Assembly (NCBI GenBank): GCA_963082975.1
Contig: OY720347.1
Location: forward strand, 29,343,398-29,407,397
Direction: 5' to 3'
Origin: Labia minor
Taxonomy: Eukaryota; Arthropoda; Insecta; Dermaptera; Spongiphoridae
DNA: 64,000 nucleotides
A program made the position numbers and the translations under genes. Positions within the stretch are counted from its first letter, which is position 1. Each line of letters opens with the position of its first letter. The notes beneath the pieces are model-generated. The model did not search any database. It saw only the letters and a list, made by a program, of their open reading frames with translations, and was not told the origin of the DNA. Positions 24,597 to 34,960 of this stretch are shown piece after piece.

Positions 24597-25580
24597 CAAG
24601 GTCTGTTCAGAAGAAAAGGTGAATTTTGAATTTTCGCGGGCTGTGTACATTCGATTATCGATTTTTTTATGTTGGTACATATATGTTTCTCAAATGTTGA
24701 CATTATCAGCCATTTTGGATTAGTAGTTTGTTTTTGACAACTAAAAATGTTAGTCAAATTTTTTGTGTTCTTCGATTTTTTACTTAAAAAAATGAATCAA
24801 AGCATCTATATTAAATTTTGCGTTAAAAATGGACTAAAGTGCTCCAACCCACTTAAAATGTTGTCTGTGGTATTCGGCGAGTCTATTTTGTCTCAAAAAA
24901 TGTCTATAAGTGGTACAAGCGCCTTACAGAAGACCGAGAAGATGTTAATGATGGAGTTGCAACCACGTCAACAAGAGGAGAAAACATCGAAACAATGAAG
25001 AAAATGGTTTTGGAAAATCGTCTAAACCCTATTAGGAAAGTTGCAAAGGATGCCATCCAATTTTTTAGGCATGAAACGTGTAGCAGCGAAGTTTGTTTCA
25101 AGATTGCTAAATTTTCTGTAAAAGCTACGTCGCATTAGTATCCCTCAGGAGTTGTTGAATAATGTTAACGACGATCCAGGCTTACTTAAAAAGGTCATAA
25201 CTGGTGACGGATCGTGGTTATATGATTATTACGTCGAAACCAAGGCCCATTTATCCCAATAGTAACGGTCAGAAAGAAAAACCAAGACCGAAAAAGCACG
25301 CCAAGTTCGATCGATTTCTTCAAATGGCGTGGTGAATCATGAGTTCTTGCCAACAGGTTGTGTTGTTAATAAGAAATACTACAAGGAAGTTATGCAACGT
25401 TTGCGTGGAAAAACAAATCATGAATTCTGCATCACGATAATGCACAAGCTCACACATCATTGCTTGTTCGTGATTACACACACACAATATCTTAATCCAT
25501 AATCATGCCTAACCACCGTATTCACCAGATTTGGCTCCCTGCGACTTTTTTCTATTCCAAAACTGAGGGGACTATGAATT
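24597..25580 (+). pseudogene. mariner transposase relic
   Basis: A transposase of the mariner family can be followed through several frame breaks. From 24792 there is the N-terminal KFCVKNGL...MLSVVFGES helix-turn-helix region. At about 25197 comes GDGSWLYDYYVETKA, the first catalytic Asp block. Near 25320-25400 is the NHEFLPTGCVVNKKYY block. At 25430 follows the HHDNA-AHTS block with the second Asp. At about 25510-25560 is the PYSPDLAPCDFFLF block with the third Asp. Stops occur at 24996, 25012, 25123 and 25260, and frameshifts break the C-terminal half. A likely left terminal repeat begins caaggtctgttcagaagaaa near 24597. The C-terminus and right end are lost. Confidence 0.8.
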
Positions 25581-26089
25581 CAATTTTTTATAAATTTCGT
25601 TTGAAATATTCAACTATGAAAAAAATAAATTTATTTGTATGTTTATAATTAAAAACAATATAGGATGTGATCAGATAAAATAAACGATTTTAAGCTCGAA
25701 TTAGTTCATTCGCATTAGATATATGACAATATACATATTTTTATTTTTAAAAAAAATAATATTGTTTTGAGATATATGTATTTCATGAGATAAAAGAATA
25801 TTTTCGTTGTTGCTTTGTTCTTATATTAAATTTATCAAAAAATCAGTATATTTTATGTAAAATAATTAAATAATTTATCTTTGAGAGGGTTAAAGAGGAT
25901 TTTAGAAGAATTCTTTGCCGTTCTTTAAAAACATGCTGAGTTTATTAGCTTGATCAGTAAAGTTTCTGTTCTTGACATTGTCTGAAAATGAGTAGATAAA
26001 AGCAAAAACGACCAAGCTGAATTTAAAAGTTTAATCTTAAGTAAAAATAAAGAAAAAATTGAAAGTTTTTTTTATCATTATTTAGAATA
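25581..26089. other. AT-rich stretch, nothing recognised
   Basis: AT-rich DNA following the mariner relic. No terminal repeat matching its left end could be found here. Confidence 0.5.
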
Positions 26090-26440
26090 TGCTTTCATGC
26101 TTGAATTGTTTTTCCATCCAGGCTACCCGATAGAAAAGCAGAACAGCCAGCCGTTCGCTCTCTTTCTCACATTTATGCAGTAGTTGGAAGGTGTTGGCGC
26201 ACCCTTGCAGAGCTAATTAAAACTTTGATATTTATAATTAGGTGTTGTCTTGATTAGAAATGTTGAGTTCATTTCACAGCCAGAGGGTATTTACTGGAAC
26301 TGCACATCAGAGGGTTTAGATTTCACTTTTAACGACCAATCAAACGATTGCTGGAAGCAAATCTATCAAACCACCCCAAGCAAGAAGACCGATTCCTATC
26401 TAGTTATTTATAATAAGAACACATGTGCAGGATAAAAGAC
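26090..26440. other. non-repetitive island, candidate conserved non-coding element
   Basis: About 350 bp of balanced, complex sequence, present once. It holds cagctcg-like GC words, a gagctaattaaaactttgat homeodomain-like word and a 61-codon frame on the plus strand (26250-26435). That frame has no recognisable domain and no splice signals that make sense, so I do not call it coding. The abrupt change from AT-rich flanks is what singles it out. Confidence 0.3.
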
Positions 26441-26604
26441 GTTTTTAATGATAAAAACAGAGAAATATAAAGGACCAAATATTAAATTTTAAAGTGTTTT
26501 TTAGATTAATAAAAATTTCATAATAAAATTTGAAAATATAATTAATTTATAGATAAAGTTTCTAATTATAATTATTGAACGGTTGAAAAATGAAGAAATA
26601 TACC

Positions 26605-26644
<40 letters not shown>

Positions 26645-26871
26645 ATTAATTTTCATATGTTTGAATTTATTGCATCATTAATAAAATCAAATAAACAATA
26701 ATTCTAGTAAATATTGAAATGTTAATAAATATATGTATTTTGGCGATGTGATTGCAAATTTTAATAATTTTTAAAAATAAGTTTTAAAGTTTAAATCTTT
26801 TCATAAGATCCTTAAGAAAACCAAAAATAATCTTGCTTTGAACTTTTAAGTCAAAAAATATAAATATTGAG
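26441..26871. other. AT-rich stretch with (AT)n microsatellite
   Basis: A microsatellite of about 17 AT units lies at 26607-26641. Nothing else was recognised. Confidence 0.7.
26607..26641. repeat. (AT)n microsatellite
   Basis: About 17 uninterrupted AT units. Confidence 0.95.
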
Positions 26872-27124
26872 TACCGGGACCCCGAGCCTCGGCTCGGTAC
26901 TTAAGTTAAAAAAAATGATTCATTATTATTGGATTTGGCTGGTAATATTAATACCTGGGACACCGAGCTCTCGCTCTACCCTTTAAAAAATATTGATACA
27001 CAATTCTTTAATTATTTATTACAATTATTAAATGTTACACATTTGCATCAATCTGATTAAAATTAATGAACTTGTGCTCCTCAATAATACATAAATATAT
27101 AATATATAGGTACATATATTTTTT

Positions 27125-27781
27125 TTCTATAGTGTTTTTTTGAAAAACTGTTTAGCGCCCCAAGTGGTTATAAAACAAACTAAAGACAAAAAAACGTGCT
27201 TTGCAGCTTTTCGGAATTAAAAAAGCAAAATTGGCAGTCGTGGGACTGGCCGACAGAAGTGAAAACTTCTGCGTAAGAAATTTTAAAACAGACGAAATTC
27301 GCGCTATTTCACGAGAAAGATGAATTTCATATGCATGTATATATATATAACTTATATATTATTTTAAACATATATTTTAAACAAATTTGTAACTTATATT
27401 TATATATATATAAATACACAACTTTGTTTAAAATATTGCAATACGAACTGTTTTATAATTCTTATCTTTAACATAAAATATATATTTATTATGTGAAGTT
27501 CATTTCGTATAATTTTGATTATATATGTATATATGAAATGAACTTTACATAATAAATATATATTTATATGTTAGAGATAATTTATAAAACAGTTCTAATG
27601 ACAATTCAAATTTCGCGCTCTGTTATAAGAAATTTGAAAGCAGATGGTTTCATGGTGTTGGTCACGATCACGCGAGTTCTATACTTTTTCCCCATCCCGC
27701 AAAAGTGCTCAACGCCGCTAAAGAAGTTTTCACTTCAAAAATTATTTAATATTTGGAAATATATCTGACTTATAGAAAAAA
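27125..27781. mobile_element. probable MITE nested in composite repeat B
   Basis: It interrupts an otherwise shared linker. Its two halves mirror each other loosely: ttttttctatagtg on the left against ttttttctataagtc inverted from the right, and gaagtgaaaacttct near 27257 against the same word inverted at 27723. The centre holds a long imperfect palindrome. It carries no coding capacity. Class and exact ends are uncertain. Confidence 0.5.
27445..27595. repeat. imperfect palindrome, arms of about 65 bp
   Basis: The left arm (27445-27511) starts gaactgttttataa and contains tatatatttattatgtgaag. The right arm (27531-27595) is its inverse with a few mismatches and a small length difference. The loop is about 20 bp. 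It forms the centre of the nested MITE. Confidence 0.75.
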
Positions 27782-28136
27782 TGAATATTAATTAAAGAAA
27801 GAAATAGTTTTTAAAATATCCTGAATAATATGTAACAATTTTCAAGATAGAAATTTATTACAATATTACAATTATTAACTGTTGCATCATTGCATCAATC
27901 TGATTAAAATGAATGGAACTTCGGGTACTCAATAATAATAAATAAAATAATATTAATAAATATATTGAATAATATTTTATTGAAAAAATATTAAAACTTA
28001 TAAAACTATCTAAAACTTTATTAATAAAAGAACAATGAATAAATAAATATAGAATAGTAATTTATTAAAAAGTAAACAATAGATAAAAAGAAAAAAAAAT
28101 AACAAAATCATTATTTTCATTTTTAAATAACGATTC

Positions 28137-28204
28137 ACCCGGCGAGTTTCGAACCGACGAAATCCACTCGTTAAAACATCAGTCCAACCGCTGGACTATA
28201 TGTA
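28137..28204 (-). other. tRNA-like segment in composite repeat B
   Basis: On the minus strand, tagtccagcgg (A-box-like) is followed about 40 bp later by ggttcgaaact (a good B-box). The D-arm-like agtcc/ggact pairing is present, but the T-arm and acceptor do not pair well. This is probably a tRNA-derived pol III promoter, as in a SINE head, and not a functional tRNA. Confidence 0.45.
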
Positions 28205-28463
28205 TTTAGATAAAAAATTGTCATTTTTTTACTGTCTTAGCAGGCAGTATTAAAAATTTTGAAGTTTTCCATATATAATTTTCAATTAAGAAATTAATAA
28301 TGAAGCTGTATGTTTCAAGAGATATCATCAATAAAACTTAATTTTTCTTTATAAATACTATATCTAGTGTGAATTTGAAAAAAATCGTTAGAGCGGTTTT
28401 TGAGAACCAATATATATAGATAAATACATATATACAATTTTAGCTAGCATAATAAGATAAGAT

Positions 28464-28598
28464 GTTTTAAATTATTTACTAATGTTTATAAGCAAGTTTA
28501 AAGGCTTTATAATCTAAATAGATTCTATTATATTATTTGGTTATTTGAAAAAAAATTGAATCTTTTTCATTTCTGTTTAATATATTTCTTTATATAAC

Positions 28599-28637
<39 letters not shown>

Positions 28638-29019
28638 TATATATAATAATAATGAATTGAGGTATAAAAGGACATTCTTGAAAGAGTTAGTTTAATTTGA
28701 AAGGTTTTGAATTTTAAAGTTTCCATTTGAAAGAGATTAGTGATCTAGTAATCTTTATGGTCTGGATTTAACTTAAAATGCTATATGCTGATGAACAAAA
28801 GTTCAAATTCCTTTTAACTTTGAATTTATGAATATTTAATGAAAATCCTTGGATAATTGAGTCGATGCATGATGGTATGTCTCTTAATAAAATGTACTAT
28901 TTTTATTTTTGAAAGGAATAATTTATTAGTAATATAATTTAGTGTTGCTCTTAGAATGTTCTTTCTAGAAATTATTTTTATTATTATTATTAATATTATT
29001 ATTGATTATCAATAACGAG
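28464..29019. other. AT-rich stretch with (TA)n microsatellite
   Basis: A (TA)n array lies at 28603-28635 and a short (ATT)n at about 28975-29000. No other feature was seen. Confidence 0.6.
28603..28635. repeat. (TA)n microsatellite
   Basis: About 16 uninterrupted TA units. Confidence 0.95.
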
Positions 29020-29500
29020 GTCAAATTTCGTCTTAGGAGATTCCACCGATCGTGTGGAGTTATTTGTTTAATGTTAACTAGCTAACTGAGAAATTAAGTT
29101 TTATGTGATGATAGACATCTCAGTTGGTTGTGTTTATGGATATGAGGAGATTTCTTGATACAACGGAAATATGTATGTGTGTTGGGGAGCAATCTCGTTA
29201 CTTGGGACAAATATTTGCTCGTGAAACGCGGACTGCATAACTGGCCAATCAAAATGCACGCGCTCGAGGGCTGAGCACCAATCCCCAAACCAACTACCTA
29301 AAATTCACTCTTGAGTTAATTGGGCGTCCCGAAACTCTAGTGGATCAACATGTTTAATAAATCTGGGAATGTGTGTCTGGTGGCTTTTAAAATCGAGCCA
29401 TCTCCATTGGGGAGCATCCCCAACACTGGCCGACGCACAAGGAGAACCCCGAGGAATTCGGTAGCTTTATAGATGATGCATACCTCAGTCATTTATTTTG
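29020..29500. other. large non-repetitive island, candidate conserved non-coding element
   Basis: Nearly 500 bp of well-mixed sequence, among the most GC-balanced in the window (for example aaatgcacgcgctcgagggc). It is single copy here, has no domain-bearing frame and no transposon ends. A 64-codon minus-strand frame (29094-29288) has no recognisable features. Regulatory DNA or a non-coding exon are possible readings. Confidence 0.3.
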
Positions 29501-29730
29501 ATTTATCATCCTCTGTAAACATATTATCAACATTCAACATTTATTCAAATTTAGGCAAATGAGATCATTATATATATATATATATATAATTATAACTTTA
29601 AACGAATTTGTATTAATTAATTATCTGTTTGCAAAAGAGTAAAATACGTTTGGAGAGCTCATTTTTTATTCCATTTGGATCCAAACTTTTCAAATTTGAG
29701 TTTATTTTACTAATAAATTATTTTATATAT

Positions 29731-29768
<38 letters not shown>

Positions 29769-31460
29769 CATCAGATGAATATTTTAATTTAGGAATTAAG
29801 ATAAAGAGGATTCGTAATTACTTTCACTTTTGTTTCAGAGTTGAAAGAAGAAATTAATTTTGTTAACTTTAATATTTTTTTTCAATCGGAACGTAATGCA
29901 TTCAATATAACGATTAAGTTTATTAAGTAGTAAATTAAATCCAGATGAAAGTTTATCTTTGAAAAAGATTATAAAAGCTGGCTAACATATTCTACCAGAG
30001 CAAATACAAAGTTTTTTTATAAAATACATATCAGATCATGATAACTTTGACTTCCAGTTCCAATATAACAATTGAAAATTGTAAATAATATAAAAGCCAA
30101 AATTATAATATTATATATAATACAAGTTTAATATAATAACAAAATTTCTTGACTAAAATAATTAATTTTTAAACAGGGTATGTCTACCTTAACAAAATAT
30201 TTTATTATTTAACTAGTGAATAAAAACTAAGAAGAGATAATTAATGAAAGAAATGTAAAGTGAAATTAAAATAATCAAGAAAAGAACTAGATACTCTTAT
30301 AGCCATAGAAGAAGGTATAAAGTGATAAAAAGAATTAAAAGTCCTGAGAAAAGAGTGAAAATTAATATCTGAGACACTCAGAATTTAGGTCAAAACAAAA
30401 AACAAAATTTGAAATGGTGATTAATTCTGATAATATACCACCATTTTTCTTTATGTCTTTAGAGAAGTAGAAAAACGAGGAATCTTATGTAATTATGAGA
30501 TCACTTATTAAAGTATATATCTATATATTTTAGTGGTTGTCTTTATTAATGTCAAGGGGTTAGAAAGAAAGCTTAACTGAGTTTTACAAAATTTTCTTTT
30601 ATATTATATAGAAGGAATCTGATTTATATAATTGATCTTTAAAACAAGAAAGTGTTAAATTGTATGTATGATTTAAATACTTAAGATATATTATATAATA
30701 ATAATTTGGTTGTATAACTATACATAGCTAGACTTTATCTCTATATATAGAAAATATTTTTTTTTAATAATTTTATAAATAAGAACTGCTCTTTTTCAAG
30801 TAGACAATGTTAAATTATTTATCTTTTTATTGGAATACGAAAAAAAGTCAAAGACATTCTTAATATAATTTATAGAATAGCTTTAATAAATTTATTATCA
30901 AAGAATTATGTAATTAGATTAAATTTAGCTGTTCAAATATAAAGTGCGATTTTCCTTTGGTATAAATCACGCAATGATTAATAATTTATTCTAAAGCCTG
31001 GAAAGAATATTCTCTTGACATATTGCAGATGTCGGGAAAAGCTATACACATAATGGATTAAATTTAAACCCAATTATTCCATATTTCTAAGAATTTTAAA
31101 GATATTTTATATATGCTATTTTATTTAGAAATTTATTGTAATATAAAATAAACAATAATTCTAATTAATACAAGGTGCATGAGATAGTTAAACAAGAGTT
31201 AGATGTGAAGGAATTAGGTGAGTATAAGAATTAGATGGAGCTGAGGATGTTTAAGAAATATGGTTGCAAGAACTTTCTAGTTAGTAACGTCATTAAGAAT
31301 AAAAAATGGATTTTAACTTTATGTATTTATAGAATTCGGATACAAAGTGAGATTCAAGAATTGTTTTAATATAAATATAAAAATTACTACACAGAGAAAT
31401 TTATTAAATTGATCAAAATACCAAATTGAACAGATTTAGATGTTTATTCAATTTATTTAA
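29501..31460. other. AT-rich stretch with microsatellites
   Basis: A compound (AC)n(AT)n microsatellite lies at about 29722-29768. The rest is AT-rich with no recognised feature. Confidence 0.6.
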
Positions 31461-32093
31461 AAATAAGTTGACCTGTGGCCAGGTCCGAACCGACCGACGG
31501 TTTGAAGTAAATTAATTTCCAGCTTCAGAAACAATTTCAAATAATTTTAATATATCTATTAATGTAATAAAAAACAGATATGGATATAACAAGAATATTT
31601 TTAATTTTATTTTATTTATAATATATATATATATATATATGTAAGACCAGGCTGTGACGTCATGAATGGCTGGATGACGTCATATAATTTTAAATTAAGA
31701 AAAAACTAATAAAGATGATTTTTCTCGAGTATAAAACCAATACAAAGTGCATGATTCGTGGTGATATGTAAAAAATCTCCTCATGTGAAATTTGGTGTGA
31801 AAATAACCCTTCCCTTCCTATCGTCGATCGCTAATACTAGCACTTCCGGTTTCCAGATTTGCACCAAAAGTTTGATCAACTGATGCATTAAGTAAATATA
31901 CAAAATTTCATCAAAATCGGTTCAGCCGTTCAGGCTGTACACATCTATACGGACAGACGGACGGACAGACATCATGCTAAAAATACTTTTTTCTGTTTAG
32001 AAAATGCATGATTCGTGGAGATATGTAAAAATCTCCACATGTGAAATTTGGTGTGAAAACAATACCTCCCTTACTATCGTCGGTTGGTAAAAA
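31461..32093 (-). repeat. CRE-bearing dispersed repeat, full copy 1
   Basis: About 630 bp, inverted relative to the copy at 53326-53960 and highly similar to it. The ends are a palindromic gacctgtggccaggtc block and a ttaccgaccgacgatag block; the subterminal word aaccgaccgacgg is inverted between the two ends. Inside, one module of about 90 bp (catgattcgtgg...tgaaatttggtgtgaaaa...ctatcgtcg) occurs twice, and a tandem acggacagacggacggacag stretch follows. There is no coding capacity. A non-autonomous DNA transposon is likely; the superfamily is not clear. Confidence 0.8.
31655..31682. promoter_or_regulatory. paired CREB/ATF palindromes in repeat copy 1
   Basis: Two perfect TGACGTCA octamers lie at 31655-31662 and 31675-31682, about two helical turns apart centre to centre. 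TGACGTCA is the consensus cAMP-response element bound by CREB/ATF bZIP factors. Whether they are bound is unknown. Confidence 0.5.
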
Positions 32094-32216
32094 GGTTTTA
32101 ATAATAATAATATAGATGGTGAAATATCAAGGGGGGGTGGGAGGGTGACATAGTACAGAGTACAGAGTTGATTTTGGTATAAATTATATAAACTGACAAA
32201 TTAATTTAATCCAGCG

Positions 32217-32320
32217 ATTCTCCTCAACCTGTGTGGAGCGTTCCCCTAGAGGGGTGCGAGCTCACTTTTAGGGAAGGCATGAGAATATCCAAGAGAAAAT
32301 ATTATTAAAAAAAAAATTAT
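32217..32320. mobile_element. solo hAT-type end fragment
   Basis: The words cagcgattctcctcaacc, cccctagaggggtgcgagc and tgagaatatccaagagaaaa resemble the left end of common hAT elements (CAG-GATTCTCAACC). No matching right end was found, so it is a truncated relic. Confidence 0.4.
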
Positions 32321-32564
32321 TAACAGTGCCTGAAAGGACATACACACACATTTTATTATTTTTATTAATGTTTTTATATTTTTTAACCTTTTGAATTTTA
32401 TGATTTTTAATTCTTGCAAAAGCTATCAAATGAACTTCATTATAAAGTTTTATAATAGTGTATAGAAAACATCATTTGAAAACTGAGTAATTAAGCCCTT
32501 TGTTGCTCTATTTGAGGCAATTTATCCTCATTCCCTGACAGCTGTTACTGATCATCCTCTAGAA

Positions 32565-32777
32565 CAGTGATTCTCAACCTTTTTTTTACCGCGGCACACT
32601 TTTAACGGGTTAAAAATTTGGCGGCACACAAAGAAAAAGATAAGTATAAAAGTTTACCATATATAAAAAAAGTGGTCCCAAAACGGTTTACCTTTTTTTT
32701 AGACCATATTGAAAAAATTTAGAATGTCGGAAATGTTTAAGAGCCTCCTCTCGCGGCACAGTGGTTGAGAATCACTT
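32565..32777. mobile_element. hAT-type MITE, 213 bp
   Basis: The left end reads cagtgattctcaacc and the inverted right end aagtgattctcaacc. The 8-bp flanks are ctctagaa (32557-32564) and ttctagaa (32778-32785), a duplication with one mismatch on the classic hAT TCTAGA-like core. Subterminal gcggcacac words occur at both ends. There is no reading frame. Confidence 0.8.
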
Positions 32778-32785
32778 TTCTAGAA

Positions 32786-33078
32786 ATAAGTAATAGGGTC
32801 TGATATTCATAGAGTTTCACTTCATTATGAAAGTGTTTTATTTTTATTTGAAATTAATTTTAATTTAGAAATTTATTTCCAATTTTTGTTTGATTTTTCT
32901 AATTATTATTATTATTATTGTTAATATTAGTGTTATTGAAATTTAAGAAAAATTATTTTAAAGATTTTATATTATTTATTATATTAATAATTTCTCATCT
33001 AAAATATTTTTTAATTTCCTGGGCTTTTATTCATTCCATCTCTCTCGAAACTATATTACTTTATCGATAATCACACTT

Positions 33079-33124
<46 letters not shown>

Positions 33125-34700
33125 TAGTGAGAATCAAAACTTGATTCACTTTACCTTTGAGATAACAGGAATTAATTCAAATATGTTGAATCTAGACACA
33201 TTTCATTTCAATCTAATTTACTTTTATTTATTATATATTATATTGATTATATACCAACCATAGTTATAATATAATAGTTTATAAATTAGAAAATTTGAAA
33301 AATATTCTTATTCCCCTCCGATAGTTGTAGATGTTATAAGCAAAAAAATTATTTTATTTTGGATAATTTATTTTATAATTTATTAAGCAAATTGTATATA
33401 TTTTATCCAGAAATACTAAAAAAGAAAATAAGTAAATCGATTTTATACCTAAATAAAAAAGAATCGACACTTATTCTATTGTATACATCGGCGATTCTCA
33501 AACTGTAGGGCGGGAGAATATTCAAGTGAAATTATTATTGATAAAAGTTGATTAACTGCGACTGTAGGAAAGCACACATACATATAGAAAAACACTTATT
33601 TTGGCATTTAGCTCAAAATAATTTAAAAACAGGATCCATAATACTCAAAATAATTTATTCTTGTATACATTTTATTCAAAGCGGGGAGTTCAATCAAAAT
33701 TACGATGCAAAACTTTGTTTATTACATTAATTATTTGTTTTTTATCTTAATATAATTATAATAACATAAAATATTAATCAAAAATTTATTCTATATATTT
33801 TTTAATAATGCAAGGCGGATGTTTTCATTTGTTTTAATTTACATATTTTTTTCTGGGTATAAAATATACCATGACACAAAAAGCCTCGACACTAATTGTT
33901 CAGAATATGTCCAGTTTATAACTGTCAGAGAATTCTGCATTATTTATCAAAATGATTAAAAGAGGATAATTGTGAAAGAAGAATATATTATATAATTTTT
34001 CTCAAATAAAAATTACAAAATATTCCTCAATATTCAAATATATTACTTTTTGTAATCATAAAAACGATTTAAAGATGATTATTTAGCAAGGTTTATTTTA
34101 TAAATTTTAAAAAGTTTAAAATATTAATTTGATTCTAAAATTTAAAAGGTCTTGATACTTTATCATTCACAAACATCTTCTTTAATATAATTATAAGTTA
34201 TTTTATTTAAGAAATGCATGTGTCAAGATTGATACTTTCTCGCAACTCCTTTTATTTATAAGATGATTAATGACCCATATTTGAAGTTATATTTTATTTA
34301 AAATGTGAATTTAACATTATTAAATGAATCGAAAAATTAAGTTTATTCAAGTACATATGCTAAACATTGTATAATAGTAAAAGAAAGAAGCAGAATAATT
34401 TTTCAATTTGGCAGACGAATGTTTGAGATTAAACATAATTATTCAGAAGCAGCGTAGAAGTCCGTTCTTCACCCCTCCAGAGAAATTGAGTGTATATTTT
34501 TTTCCCTTTCTTTTATTTAAAAATAGTTCCCCCGAGTATCTTCTCCATCTCTTTTGGAGTAAGAATTTATCATTCAGAAATTAATTAAAATGAATTTTAT
34601 ATTCAACTTTGTTTGATGAAATAAAAATAAAAAAAAAATAGAAAGATCAAATAACGAACCTATAAATCAGCAACCAAATTTTCACTTGATATTTCAAAAA
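32786..34700. other. AT-rich stretch, little recognised
   Basis: Holds an (AT)n microsatellite at 33082-33119 and a single hAT-like word (gcgattctcaaactgtaggg) at about 33490 without a partner. The open frame at 33548-33730 has no recognisable features. Confidence 0.55.
33082..33119. repeat. (AT)n microsatellite
   Basis: About 19 uninterrupted AT units, the longest pure array noticed in the window. Confidence 0.95.
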
Positions 34701-34721
34701 GATTCTTTTTTTTATTTTCAG

Positions 34722-34960
34722 ATGGGAACAAGTTGCATTGGATTGGACTCGGATGGAATTCTAAGCCGTCTTTGTATCTGGCAGCTTATCAAATGCGCCT
34801 TGTATCGTCGTGCCATTAAAGATAATTGATGATAGCGACACACCACATTCGTGTTTACATGGCGTTAATATGATGTTGACATTATAACAAAAATGCAGGG
34901 GCTGACGAGGGCCTACTAAGGTGATACCAAAAATAGTTTCTGAAATATGACATTCAATAT
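34722..34960 (+). other. non-repetitive island behind a splice-acceptor-like tract
   Basis: A run ttcttttttttattttcag ends at 34721 and looks like a good 3' splice site. Two short frames follow: one of 31 codons from 34724 to a TAA at 34817, and one of 35 codons from ATG 34722 to a TGA at 34827. The next block (gccattaaagataattgatg) looks like homeodomain-binding DNA. A terminal or poison exon and a conserved non-coding element are both possible. I recognise no protein family. Confidence 0.25.

Larger units (their letters stand above)
26872..28463. repeat. composite repeat, copy B, split by a nested insertion
   Basis: Same order as copy A: one GC-hairpin unit (26872-26985), the AT-rich linker with gcatcaatctgattaaaat, the aaaagaacaatgaataaata block, the tRNA-like stretch, then the right end from ccatatataattttcaatta through tcgttagagcggtttttgag to gctagcataataagataaga. 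An unrelated segment (about 27125-27781) interrupts the linker, which resumes near 27855 with duplicated linker words. Confidence 0.75.

Noticed and set aside
26250..26435. Small protein of 61 residues
   Set aside because: No family resemblance, no start or splice context, and random open frames of this size occur across the window.
28137..28204. A tRNA gene on the minus strand
   Set aside because: A- and B-box words are present, but the acceptor and T-arm do not pair, and the segment is part of a repeated element with a second degenerate copy.
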